From: JBDGYE01 sp039584255
GTDB lineage: Bacteria; Gemmatimonadota; Gemmatimonadetes; Palauibacterales; Palauibacteraceae
DNA length: 64,000 bases
Assembly (NCBI GenBank): GCA_039584255.1
Contig: JBDGYE010000007.1
Coordinates: 9,663-73,662 of the forward strand
Direction: 5' to 3'
Below are positions 41,296 through 49,561 of this stretch, one piece after another. The notes under the pieces were generated by a model. The model saw only the letters and a list, made by a program, of their open reading frames with translations, searched no databases and was not told the origin of the DNA. The translations under genes were made by a program, and so were the position numbers. Position 1 is the stretch's first letter. Every line of letters begins with the position of its first letter.

Positions 41296-43419
41296 TCATA
41301 CCAGGCTCCTGTATTCCCGCCGGATCTGACGGATACCCGGCGGGTCGCCGACGATGCTGAGACGGTCTCCGTCGCGGAGCACGGTGTCGCCGCCGGGTAC
41401 GAGGATCTCCTGGCCACGGCGGATCAGGGCGACCAGAGTACCCTCCGGCCACTGCACCTCCTTCAGTGTCCGCCCGATGAGCGGCGCCGACGCCGCCTCC
41501 CTCGTTACCCATAGCGAGAGGAAGCGCTCGTCCTGGAGAATCGCCCCTTTCAGGTGGTGGGCGTGCGAGACCGACAGCCAGGTGTCCATGAAGTCCTCGT
41601 CGTCCACCCGCCCGGCGATGCCTGCCAGGAGCCGCAGGTGTTGCCCCGGGTTCTGCTCCGGGCTCACAAGAAAGAACACGGCGCGGATGAGCTCGCCGTG
41701 GGGGCGGTCGTCGGCAAACTGGTCGCCCACAGACACCTTGATCCCGCTCTTCGATCGGACCAGTACGAGCTCCGGCGCACGGGCTTCGGTAAGCCTGAGA
41801 TGGGGCAGAGCCGCGCCATGAGAGACTGGGGTGGCGCCGGTCAGCGTCCCGCGCATGAAGCCTTCCGCGAGCTGGTCGGCGCTCGCCGGGAGCCGGTGCG
41901 CCAACAGCGCCGCGGCGCGCTGGGTCGCCTCCTCGAAGCTGACGTCCGCCTCCAGGTCTACCACATATGCCCGCGCCACGACTTCGTCGAAGGGGTCCTG
42001 CGCCCGCAGTCCTTTCTCCTTTAGGATGCCCCGGAGCTCCGGGTCCAGGCCCTCGAACCGCCGTTCTCCGAGGCGCTCGAACCAGTGGAAGACCGCACCG
42101 TCCCGAACCACCCGATCCCGGGCCCAGTAGAAGTACCAGCCAAGGCAGGCCGCCACGAGGCCGATGGAGAAGAAGATCGGCATGAGGCCCATTACAGCGA
42201 TGAGGAGGAAGGGGGCCAGGAGGCCGAAGATCTGGATCCAAGGGTAGAGCGGCGCCCGGAAGCCCGGGTCGTAGGCCTCGATCTGGCTCTCTCGCATCAC
42301 GATCACCGCCAGGTTCACAAGGGCGAAGATCAGGAGCTGAAAGGTGCTGGCCAGCTTGGCCACGTTCACCACGTCCAAGGTCCAGATGGCAAGGGCCATC
42401 AGGGCGCCGGTGGCGAGCAGGGCGAGAGTCGGCGTCCTGAAGCGGCCCAGGTAACCCAAGCGCCGGGATACGAGGTTGTCGCGGGCCATGGCCAGCGGGT
42501 ACCGCGAGGCGGCCATGATCCCAGCGTTCCCGGCCGCCGCCAGCCCGGCGATGGCGGGCACGACTACGAGTCCCAAGGCCGCCCCCGCGGGCAGCCAGTC
42601 GAAGATCCGAACCCCCGCCGTGGCCACCGGCGTCAGGTCGCCGTGGAGGGTCGCTGGCTCGATCACCGAAACCATGATGAAGATGCCCACCACGTACACC
42701 GCCGAGGCCGTGATCAGGGCCAGCAGCATCCCGAGGGGTAGGTTCCGGTCAGGGTCGCGGACCTCCTCGGAGACGCTCGCCACCTTGGTGAGTCCGGCGT
42801 ACGAGATGAAGACCAGCCCGATGGTGGCAGCCAGTCCCTCACCACCGTGGGTGAGGAACGGCGAGAACCGGCTGCGCGTGGCCTCCGTCGTTTCGTGACC
42901 CAGAACGCTGAGCAGGCCCGCCAGGACAAAAGCTCCGAGCAGGCCGAGGACGAGGATCACGAGGAAGCGCTGGAGGCCGCTCGTCTCCTTTGCGCCCAGC
43001 ACATTGGTCGCGATGAATACGAGCGTCAGCCCTATGGCCACCGCCTTCACAGGGTAGTTGAGGAACAGGGCCAGGTAGGCGCCCATGCCGATGAGGGCAA
43101 AGGCACTCTTCAGGATCAGCACCAACCACGTTCCCAGGCCGCCCACCGTGCCGACCATGGGCCCGAGACTCCGGTCCAGGAAGTAGTAGGTGCCCCCGGC
43201 CCGGGGCATGGCCGTGGCCAGCTCCGCCTTGCTGAGCATTGCGGGGAGGACCAGAAAGCCGGCCAGAAAGTAGGCCAGCACGACCGACGGGCCGGTCTTC
43301 GCGGCGGCCAACCCCGGAAGAAGGAAGAAGCCGGAGCTCAGCATCGGGCCCAACGCGATGACGTACACGTCGAGCAGGCTCAGCTCTTTCTTGAGACGGG
43401 CGGCGCCGTCGAATGCCAA
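41296..43419 (-). CDS. APC-type permease fused to PTS-EIIA-like and RCK-C domains
   Basis: A 707-residue fusion. Residues 1-430 are an amino acid/polyamine permease with about twelve helices ('LSLLDVYVIALGPMLSSGFF', 'MPRAGGTYYFLDRSLGPMVG', 'ASVSEEVRDPDRNLPLGML'). Residues about 490-640 resemble a PTS EIIA type-2 (nitrogen-type) domain, with the candidate phospho-histidine in 'SHGAALPHLRLTEA'. Residues about 645-707 are an RCK_C/TrkA_C ligand-binding domain ('APLIGRTLKEVQWPEGTLVA', 'ILVPGGDTVLRDGDRLSIVG'). The permease would move an amino acid or similar substrate, gated by the cytoplasmic domains. Confidence 0.9.
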   Translation of the reverse strand: MAFDGAARLKKELSLLDVYVIALGPMLSSGFFLLPGLAAAKTGPSVVLAYFLAGFLVLPAMLSKAELATAMPRAGGTYYFLDRSLGPMVGTVGGLGTWLVLILKSAFALIGMGAYLALFLNYPVKAVAIGLTLVFIATNVLGAKETSGLQRFLVILVLGLLGAFVLAGLLSVLGHETTEATRSRFSPFLTHGGEGLAATIGLVFISYAGLTKVASVSEEVRDPDRNLPLGMLLALITASAVYVVGIFIMVSVIEPATLHGDLTPVATAGVRIFDWLPAGAALGLVVVPAIAGLAAAGNAGIMAASRYPLAMARDNLVSRRLGYLGRFRTPTLALLATGALMALAIWTLDVVNVAKLASTFQLLIFALVNLAVIVMRESQIEAYDPGFRAPLYPWIQIFGLLAPFLLIAVMGLMPIFFSIGLVAACLGWYFYWARDRVVRDGAVFHWFERLGERRFEGLDPELRGILKEKGLRAQDPFDEVVARAYVVDLEADVSFEEATQRAAALLAHRLPASADQLAEGFMRGTLTGATPVSHGAALPHLRLTEARAPELVLVRSKSGIKVSVGDQFADDRPHGELIRAVFFLVSPEQNPGQHLRLLAGIAGRVDDEDFMDTWLSVSHAHHLKGAILQDERFLSLWVTREAASAPLIGRTLKEVQWPEGTLVALIRRGQEILVPGGDTVLRDGDRLSIVGDPPGIRQIRREYRSLV

Positions 43420-43596
43420 GTGTGTCGCTCCTGGTTCGAGACCCGAGAGCGAATGTAGGGGGGTTCGGGGCGCCGCGCGCGGCTGGCTGCGCGCGAAGCT
43501 CAGAAGTGCGTGCGGCGCAGGCGCCCTTGAGCAGTGTACCTGGAAGCCTGTGCGGGCCGGCTCGCAGCCGTGGCAAGCGGTCCGGGCGTCGCGCTC

Positions 43597-43680
43597 CTAC
43601 TCCAGCCCCAGCTTCTGGAGCAGCTCACCGAAGCGTGGATTCGCTCGCAGCGCGTCGGCGGACGGGTCGGTATTCAGAGG
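43597..43680 (-). pseudogene. C-terminal scar of a TolB/TPR kinase gene
   Basis: The minus strand encodes 'LNTDPSADALRANPRFGELL' and then QKLGLE-stop, the signature last segment of TolB/TPR proteins in this organism (compare 'DADPTADALRADPRFEAFL' at 61324). Nothing before it belongs to such a gene and the fragment has no start codon. It lies between the permease and CapA-like genes and marks a deleted kinase gene. Confidence 0.7.
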
Positions 43681-43735
43681 AAACGGGAACGAGCCTAGAC
43701 TTCACGAACCCTCTATTCTGTGCCGCGCGCGGGAG

Positions 43736-45022
43736 TCAGGCAACGTCGGGCGCCGCATTCCACACCCCTCCCTTACCGTCACCGGCTCTGTCACTGCGGG
43801 CCCACCGGAGAGCCAGTGTGTCGCCCGGCCCGGCCTCCACCCAGGTTTCGTAGCGCTGGCCTTCCCGATTCAGGGTCTCCCGGATCCAGTCCACCTCCGC
43901 TCTGGAAGGTCGCTGCAGTCGGAATTGGCGTATCCGCATGGGCGACAGCCAGAAACGTACGAGCCGTCCTGTCGAGAGATGGATGACCGGGAAGTACAAC
44001 AGCACCAGGTCGGCACGGAACTGCTCGTGACCAGAGATCCCCTCGTAGTCATTGAGTAAGTCGCCGCAGCCATAGAGGATCGGGCGATCGTGGTGAATCT
44101 CGATTCCCCTGAAGTGATGAGACGAGTGCCCGTGCACAACGTCGACGCCGGCTTCGTCTATGAGCCGGTGGGCAAACTCGCGCTGGGCGGCCGGGACCTG
44201 GTAGCCCCAGTTGGAGCCCCAGTGGATCGAGGCAACCACGACGTCGCTTTCGACCCTTGACGCGCCTATCCGCTCGGCGATGTGCCGCATGGTGGCGTGG
44301 GAGAGGTCGTCCAGGAGGTTCACACCCGGTAGGTCGTCTTGTGCGGCCCAGTCTCCGGGGATCCCACTCGTCTTCGTTCCGAACCCGAAGACGAGCACCC
44401 TGCGCTTCGCGCCGACCTCCATCACTGCCGGCGCGGCGGCGTCCTCGGCATCGAGCCCGACTCCTGCCGTCTCGATCCCGGCGGCTTCCAGCGTGTCCAG
44501 TGTTTCACGCAGTCCGGTGAATCCCCAATCGGCGACGTGGTTGTTCGCCAGCACGCAGCAGTCGATGCCGGCCGTGGCGATACAGGGGACGTTCTCCGGG
44601 TGCATCCGGTAGTGGACGCCCTTCCCCCGCCAGTGCCGGTCGCTCGTCGTGACGCTGGTCTCCAGGTTGATGATCCTCACATCGGGCGCCATTCGGTCGA
44701 GCTCTGCGAGGGCGTCCCCCCAGACATAGGAGTACTCTATCGGTGCCCGGATCGGGCCGTTCTTTGCCTCTGCAAGCTCCACGTACCGGGTGGCCGATTG
44801 CACGTAGGGTTCGAAGAGACGCGGGTCGCTGGGATGGGGCAGGACCTGGTCGATCCCCCTGCCGGTCATCACGTCGCCGCCGAGGAACAGGGTGAAGTGG
44901 TCGAGATTCGTGGGGTTCTTCTTGGGCTTCCGTGGACTCGACGGCCTGGGGAGTGTGCGCGGCGAGCCGGCCAAGGCAAAGGGCAGCGCTGCTGCCCAGG
45001 TGAGAAACCTCCTGCGGTCCAT
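43736..45022 (-). CDS. CapA-like metallophosphatase-fold protein, Tat-type signal
   Basis: A 428-residue CapA / PgsA-like protein. The start 'MDRRRFLTWAAALPFALAGS' is a twin-arginine-like signal. The fold signature follows: 'FTLFLGGDVMTGRGIDQVLP', 'DVRIINLETSVTTSDRHW', 'CCVLANNHVADWGFTGLRET', 'VVVASIHWGSNWGYQVPAAQ' and 'VDVVHGHSSHHFRGIEIHHD', which gather the metal-binding D, N and H residues of the calcineurin-like fold. CapA proteins take part in poly-gamma-glutamate export; here the usual CapB and CapC partners are absent. The leader is weak. Confidence 0.88.
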   Translation of the reverse strand: MDRRRFLTWAAALPFALAGSPRTLPRPSSPRKPKKNPTNLDHFTLFLGGDVMTGRGIDQVLPHPSDPRLFEPYVQSATRYVELAEAKNGPIRAPIEYSYVWGDALAELDRMAPDVRIINLETSVTTSDRHWRGKGVHYRMHPENVPCIATAGIDCCVLANNHVADWGFTGLRETLDTLEAAGIETAGVGLDAEDAAAPAVMEVGAKRRVLVFGFGTKTSGIPGDWAAQDDLPGVNLLDDLSHATMRHIAERIGASRVESDVVVASIHWGSNWGYQVPAAQREFAHRLIDEAGVDVVHGHSSHHFRGIEIHHDRPILYGCGDLLNDYEGISGHEQFRADLVLLYFPVIHLSTGRLVRFWLSPMRIRQFRLQRPSRAEVDWIRETLNREGQRYETWVEAGPGDTLALRWARSDRAGDGKGGVWNAAPDVA

Positions 45023-45180
45023 GTCGATGGCTGCGGCCGGTTCATCGCTGGGAGGGAGACGCTCATGGCCAACGTACCATCCCGCCCACAGCCGTGCGAG
45101 CAAGAAAACGGCCGGGCCTGGTACGGCCGTGGGCGCCACTGCAAGTCAGAGCCGCCCCCTGAATCGGAGGGACCGTCTGC

Positions 45181-47436
45181 TTAGGGGATCAGAGAGTCGG
45201 ACGACGTCCCAAACCCGACGCTGTTCAACAAAGCCTCGAACCGCGGATCTCCGCGAAGGTTGTCCAGGAACGGATCCACGTTCAGGTAAATGAGGTCGCT
45301 CACGCCCTCATCACAGGCACGCTTCAGGCAGGAAAACGCCTTGTCTCTTTCTCCCAGGGACGCGTAGATGAGGGTGAAGGCATAAGGCGTGACGTACCGC
45401 TCCTTGGAGAGCTCCTTCAACTCCTCGACAACTTCGAGTACCTCGGCCCTCATCCCGGCCAGGCCATACGCCCGTCCAAGCGCAGCCAGCTTCGCCCGAT
45501 CTCCGGACAACTCCATGGCCTTCCGGGTCGCTTCGATGGCATCGGCGTGCATCCCCTTCTGAGCGTAGGCCGAGCCCAGGGTCACATGAGCCCGAGTGAA
45601 GCCGGGGTCCATCTCGAGCACTCTCTCGTACTGGGCTATGGCCCGGTCGTAGTCTCGGGCCAGGTAGGAAAGCACGCCCAGATCCGTCATGGTTCCTAGC
45701 GAGACGGGGTCGAGATCGAGGGCCCGCTTGAGAGTAGCGATGGCTTCCTCCGACCGCCCTCTCCCGGCAAAGAAGAACGCGTAGAACCGGTAGGCGGACG
45801 GGTTGTTGGGATTCAGCCCGATGGCTCGTTTGAACGCCCGTTCCGCCTCCTCCCAGGCAAACTCGTGCATCTTCAGGTGCCCTAATGAAGCGTGCGCCTC
45901 GCTCAACCCATCATCGAGCTCGAGTGCCTTCCGGACGGCCGCCCCTGCGGTGGAGAAGGCCTCCCTTGGCGAAATGGCAGAGTGCCCGGCATCTCCGAGA
46001 CTGGCGTATGAATCGGCCAATCCGACGTAGGCGCGGGCGTAGGTCGGGTCCTCCTCGATCGCTGCCTGGAAGTGCTCGGTTGCCCTCCAGTAGGCCTCCG
46101 TGTTGCTCTTGTTCCAGTAGTACCGACCCTTCAAGTACAGGTGGTAGGCGTCGAGGTCATCCGTGCGCCGCTGGCTGAAAGCGACCCTGTCACCCTCGAT
46201 CAGCTTGACCTTCAGCACGTCGACGATTGCCCGTGTGATCTCGTCTTGAACGGCAAAGACGTCGGCCATGTCGCGGTCATACTGTTCAGACCAGATGTGG
46301 TACCCGTCTTCGGCGTTGATCAATTCGGCAGTTATGCGTAGCCGATTGCCTGCCTTCTGCACGGAACCCTCGAGCACCGCGCCGACGTTCAACTCTCGTC
46401 CGATGACACGGGCGTCGGCGGGGCGGCCTTTGAAGGAGAAAGCCGAGGTGCGGGCGGCCACTCGGAAATCCTTGATGTGCGTCAAGGCGTTGATGAGGTC
46501 CTCGGAAAGGCCATCGCTGAAGTACTCGTTTTCAGGGTCAAGGCTGAGACTGGTGAACGGAAGCACAACGATCGACCTCGCTGGCGACGGTCCCTCTCCC
46601 CGAACCGGCATCCTCAGCGCGGCCGCAAACTCACTGGCAGCAGCGAACCGGTCGATATGCGTTTTGGCGAGAGCCTGGCGCACAGTCCGATCCACTGTGT
46701 CGGGAATCGACGAGCGCGCCGCCTTCAGCGAAGGAACCGGGTCCATGAGGTGACGCGCCAGAATCTCCTGGCGATTCGAGCCCATGAAGGGTGGATGCCC
46801 TGCCAACATCTCGTACAACACACACCCGAGGCTATAGATGTCGCTGCGCCCATCCAGACTACTGGTGCCGGTCGCCTGCTCGGGGCTCATGTAGGCTGGC
46901 GTGCCCACGGCGAGGCCTGTGACGGTGAGCCGGCCTGTGCCCGCCACCCCGACCGCCCGCGCCACCCCGAAGTCGGCGATCATAGCGTGGCCGCGCGACA
47001 GCAGGATGTTCGCCGGCTTGATGTCCCTGTGCACCACGCCTTGCTCATGGGCGTAGTCGAGCCCATCGGCTACCTCGACCGCGATGCGCACGGACTCGTC
47101 TACTCCGAGCTGTTTCTCACGGCCCAAACACTCCCTGAGGGACTCCCCTTCTACATAGGGCATGACGTAATAGAGCAGGCCGTCTGCCTCACCCGAGTCA
47201 TGGAGCGGTAGGATGTGGGGGTGGTTGAGGCAGGCGACCGTTCGAATCTCCTTGAGGAAACGGTCAGGGCCCACCGTAGACGCGAGCTCAGGGCTCAGAA
47301 CCTTGACCGCAACCTGGCGGCTGTGCTTGACGTCTTCGGCCAAGAAGACAGTTGCCATGCCGCCACGACCGATTTCCTGATCGACGGCGTACCTGTCCGC
47401 AAGGGCGGCTTGTAGGCGCTCCAGGAGGTGAGTCAT
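45181..47436 (-). CDS. serine/threonine kinase with TolB-like and TPR domains
   Basis: A 751-residue kinase. The kinase domain (about 14-275) has 'IGRGGMATVFLAEDVKHSRQ', 'VAVKVLSPEL', 'VVHRDIKPANILLSRG', 'IADFGVARAV' and 'GTPAYMSPEQATG', all active-site residues present. A TolB/FlgO-like domain follows (about 305-430: 'SIVVLPFTSLSLDPENEYFS', 'GLSEDLINALTHIKDF'), then about six TPR motifs to residue 740, and the end 'DPFLDNLRGDPRFEALLNSV'. No membrane helix is obvious. GGAGG lies five bases before the ATG and a TATATT box 38 bases upstream. Confidence 0.95.
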   Translation of the reverse strand: MTHLLERLQAALADRYAVDQEIGRGGMATVFLAEDVKHSRQVAVKVLSPELASTVGPDRFLKEIRTVACLNHPHILPLHDSGEADGLLYYVMPYVEGESLRECLGREKQLGVDESVRIAVEVADGLDYAHEQGVVHRDIKPANILLSRGHAMIADFGVARAVGVAGTGRLTVTGLAVGTPAYMSPEQATGTSSLDGRSDIYSLGCVLYEMLAGHPPFMGSNRQEILARHLMDPVPSLKAARSSIPDTVDRTVRQALAKTHIDRFAAASEFAAALRMPVRGEGPSPARSIVVLPFTSLSLDPENEYFSDGLSEDLINALTHIKDFRVAARTSAFSFKGRPADARVIGRELNVGAVLEGSVQKAGNRLRITAELINAEDGYHIWSEQYDRDMADVFAVQDEITRAIVDVLKVKLIEGDRVAFSQRRTDDLDAYHLYLKGRYYWNKSNTEAYWRATEHFQAAIEEDPTYARAYVGLADSYASLGDAGHSAISPREAFSTAGAAVRKALELDDGLSEAHASLGHLKMHEFAWEEAERAFKRAIGLNPNNPSAYRFYAFFFAGRGRSEEAIATLKRALDLDPVSLGTMTDLGVLSYLARDYDRAIAQYERVLEMDPGFTRAHVTLGSAYAQKGMHADAIEATRKAMELSGDRAKLAALGRAYGLAGMRAEVLEVVEELKELSKERYVTPYAFTLIYASLGERDKAFSCLKRACDEGVSDLIYLNVDPFLDNLRGDPRFEALLNSVGFGTSSDSLIP

Positions 47437-47473
47437 CGGCTCCTCCCGAGGAGCGAAGGGGGTGGGGCTGATC

Positions 47474-47479
47474 AATATA
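47474..47479 (-). promoter_or_regulatory. candidate -10 box (TATATT)
   Basis: TATATT on the minus strand, 38 bases upstream of the TolB/TPR kinase ATG. The spacing leaves room for a short 5' leader with the GGAGG site. No clear -35 is visible. Confidence 0.4.
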
Positions 47480-47558
47480 GGACGTCTAGGCTTAGGGCGC
47501 TCCTGAGGCGTGCGCCGGTGCGGGAACCTAGCAAGCCCGGGCACGTGTTGGACAGCAC

Positions 47559-48026
47559 TCAGCCCGGAATGCGGCCTCGGCGTCGGAGCCACCACCTCAA
47601 GCAGCGATGACCGATGTCAACCGGCTCACAGTACATCAAGGGGCATCCGCCGACGATGCACTGGATGTTACCCAGCTCGCACTCGCGAATGGCTGCGTCC
47701 GAGACACTGCCTGAACCGAACGAACGGTGAAACCACACCCGCTCGACGCCACAATCGGCAGACTGGCGCACCAACTCAACCGAAGTATTGGGGTGCGTTG
47801 CGACGACCACCCCGTGGATGGACCCAGGGATGGCGTCCAGGCTGGGGTAAGCCTTGGCTCCCTCGACTTCAGAAGCGTTTGGGTTGACGGGAAACGTCTC
47901 GTACCCAGCATCTCGCAGCTTCCGGTAAACGGCGTTGGCGGCCTGGCTAGCGTTACGCGATACACCCGCGACAGCGATTCGGTTTCCGCTCAGGAACTCG
48001 GCGACAGGCTTTGGCAGGTCGTTCAT
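47559..48026 (-). CDS. CoA-binding protein (YccU-like)
   Basis: A 155-residue protein with a Rossmann-type CoA-binding domain: 'NRIAVAGVSRNASQAANAVY', 'RDAGYETFPVNPNASEVEGA', 'AYPSLDAIPGSIHGVVVATH' and 'RVWFHRSFGSGSVSDAAIRE'. The usual 'CPM(M)' end of the family is present as 'IQCIVGGCPLMYCEP'. GGGAG precedes the chosen ATG with a six-base gap. Role unclear; may bind CoA thioesters or acyl-CoA. Confidence 0.85.
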   Translation of the reverse strand: MNDLPKPVAEFLSGNRIAVAGVSRNASQAANAVYRKLRDAGYETFPVNPNASEVEGAKAYPSLDAIPGSIHGVVVATHPNTSVELVRQSADCGVERVWFHRSFGSGSVSDAAIRECELGNIQCIVGGCPLMYCEPVDIGHRCLRWWLRRRGRIPG

Positions 48027-48144
48027 GCGACGCTCCCACGTGTTCTTGCGGCCAGCCTTGAGGCGTTGGAAGAGGCCCGGCATGTCATGGCTCGACCAAG
48101 CGGCGAGGAAGTCCCTTCCAGTTTACCATTCTGAGTAGGCTTCC

Positions 48145-48191
48145 GCCCGCCGCCGTGCAAGCGAGCGAAGCGCCCGGCGTGAAGCCCGGCG
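48145..48191 (-). repeat. R1 hairpin repeat, copy a
   Basis: Copy of the R1 family: plus-strand GCCCGCCGCCGTGCAAGCG, then AGCGAAGCGCCCGGCGTGAA and GCCCGGCG. It lies 42 bases beyond the 3' end of the 76-residue membrane protein gene. The pairing arms are GCGCCCGG-like and CCGGGCGC-like. Confidence 0.75.
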
Positions 48192-48232
48192 TTTGATGGA
48201 CACCTACAGGCAGTCCCCCGGTCGTCGTGGGG

Positions 48233-48463
48233 TCACGTTTTGTGCTCTGGAATGCTGTACGCGTTAAGGATTGTCGGCTTTGTGGTGATCGTCCCTTCAT
48301 TGTACAGCGGCATCAATTCGTCTCTGCGATCTCTCCTCTGGTAGTAGTTCAGCGCAGCTGCGCCGATTACATAGAGGCTTCCCACGACTACGGCACACCC
48401 CCCGCCTATGATTAAGGCAAGCTTACCGAGTATGAGCAATGCTTCTACGGTCTCTGGATCCAT
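48233..48463 (-). CDS. small membrane protein, unknown function
   Basis: A 76-residue protein, 'MDPETVEALLILGKLALIIG' then 'GGCAVVVGSLYVIGAAALNY', one long or two short membrane helices, and a basic then polar tail. GAGGG lies upstream of the ATG. It sits between R1 copies a and b, in a row of three tiny membrane protein genes. Family not recognised. Confidence 0.6.
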   Translation of the reverse strand: MDPETVEALLILGKLALIIGGGCAVVVGSLYVIGAAALNYYQRRDRRDELMPLYNEGTITTKPTILNAYSIPEHKT

Positions 48464-48482
48464 GTTACGACCCTCTTCCTCT

Positions 48483-48502
48483 GGCGCCCGGCGTGAACCG
48501 GG
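48483..48502 (-). repeat. R1 hairpin repeat, copy b (partial)
   Basis: Only the core hairpin remains: GGCGCCCGGCGTGAACCGGG. It lies 27 bases beyond the 3' end of the 57-residue gene and 19 bases before the start of the 76-residue gene. Confidence 0.6.
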
Positions 48503-48529
48503 ACGGGGATTCCTCCAAGAGGATGCCGT

Positions 48530-48703
48530 TCAGCGCCACTTCGCGCGGCGACGCCAAAGCCAGATAAGTGAGAGGACGCCCAAGACTAGGACCAGCGTGC
48601 GCACGGGCAGCCCACCGATGGCTGACGCACTCAGGCCGAAGAACTCGAGCTCGACAGCCAGCCAGATGAACAGCAACCCCGCAATCAACAGCAGGAACGC
48701 CAT
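48530..48703 (-). CDS. 57-residue two-helix membrane protein
   Basis: A short gene encoding 'MAFLLLIAGLLFIWLAVELE' - short polar turn - 'LPVRTLVLVLGVLSLIWLWR' and a basic end (RRRAKWR). Two clear membrane helices with a positive-inside tail support a real protein. The leader is weak (AACCTC upstream on the minus strand). It is flanked by R1 copies b and c. Family not recognised. Confidence 0.55.
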   Translation of the reverse strand: MAFLLLIAGLLFIWLAVELEFFGLSASAIGGLPVRTLVLVLGVLSLIWLWRRRAKWR

Positions 48704-48729
48704 GAGGTTAACAACTTAGCAGCTGAACC

Positions 48730-48772
48730 CCCCGCCGTGCGAGCGAAAGCGCCCGACGTGAAACGGGGTGCT
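48730..48772 (-). repeat. R1 hairpin repeat, copy c
   Basis: Plus strand CCCCGCCGTGCGAGCGAAAG then CGCCCGACGTGAAACGGGGT. It lies 89 bases beyond the 3' end of the 50-residue gene. Confidence 0.65.
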
Positions 48773-48861
48773 GGTGAACCGAACTCTTGAGCCGCTTTGC
48801 GCCCTCTTAAACCACCGCCCGGTCTACAAACGCTCCATCGCCGGCCTCGAATCTGGCCGGG

Positions 48862-49014
48862 CTAATGCATTGCGTGATCGCAGCCAAACAAGAAATGACA
48901 GATCGGTATGACGTCGTGGAAGAGGCAGGAGGCCAGGAAGAACAGGATGATAAGGGCCAGCCCGGCGATTATCAGGCGATGATGTCGTTCCATGGTCGCG
49001 GACATGGCTGTCAT
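48862..49014 (-). CDS. 50-residue membrane peptide with Cys/His-rich tail
   Basis: A short gene: 'MTAMSATMERHHRLIIAGLA', then the rest of a membrane helix 'LIILFFLASCLF', then 'HDVIPICHFLFGCDHAMH'. AGGTGG lies six bases before the ATG. The tail holds two Cys and four His residues and could bind a metal. It starts 78 bases after the candidate selenoprotein gene on the same strand, so the two may be co-transcribed. Confidence 0.55.
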   Translation of the reverse strand: MTAMSATMERHHRLIIAGLALIILFFLASCLFHDVIPICHFLFGCDHAMH

Positions 49015-49092
49015 GATTACCACCTCGTCGTAAGAAGAGTGCTTGTTGCATCAGGCGTCTCGAAAGAATGCGCACGGCATTCGGGCCTAACC

Positions 49093-49494
49093 TCACCCAT
49101 GCCATGGCTTTTCGTCCGGCTCCACCTGCAGGCCATCCAGGAGCTTGTTGAATCCTGCGAACAGGTCGACGACGGACATCAGCTCGACGATACCTTCGTC
49201 GTCCAATCCCAACTTCCGCACCGCGGAAGTATGCACCTCAATTCAGTAGCGACACCCGGACACGGCCGAAACGGCGACTGCGATGATCTCCCTGGTCAGG
49301 CGGTCGAGCTGGCCCGGCGCTGTCATGACCGCCTTCACCTTGTTCCAGTTCGCCTCGAGAAAACCGGGCCTCGGGGCCATGGCCCGGTACATGTTCGGGA
49401 CGAAGTCGATTCCCAGAGTGTCTTTGATGTCCTCGTAGATTTCCTTGACCTGACCAGTAGCGTCTTCTTCGGCAATCATCTCGATCGAGGCCAT
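49093..49494 (-). CDS. candidate selenoprotein: AhpD-like protein with CxxU motif
   Basis: A 133-residue AhpD / carboxymuconolactone-decarboxylase-like protein if the in-frame TGA at 49243-49245 is read as selenocysteine. Before it: 'MASIEMIAEEDATGQVKEIY' ... 'IIAVAVSAVSGCRY'; after it: 'IEVHTSAVRKLGLDDEGIVE', 'LMSVVDLFAGFNKLLDG' and a normal TGA after KPWHG. The TGA replaces exactly the second cysteine of the family's C-x-x-C redox pair (residue 84; C-R-Y-U), and homology continues without a frame change. Thirteen bases after the TGA starts a perfect eight-base stem with a GGU loop, the form of a bacterial SECIS. GGAGAG precedes the ATG. The alternative is a nonsense mutation. AhpD-like selenoproteins are known from metagenomes. 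Confidence 0.75.
49212..49230 (-). promoter_or_regulatory. candidate bacterial SECIS element
   Basis: On the minus strand ACTTCCGC - GGT - GCGGAAGT: a perfect eight-base stem with a three-base GGU loop. The loop G lies 21 bases after the TGA, close to the spacing in the E. coli fdhF SECIS, whose apical GGU is bound by SelB. Confidence 0.65.
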
Positions 49495-49561
49495 CTTCTC
49501 TCTCCGGCCAGAACTTGCGGTTTCATCAACCTGGGTTGGTCCCGATCGCGCTACGGTGAGG

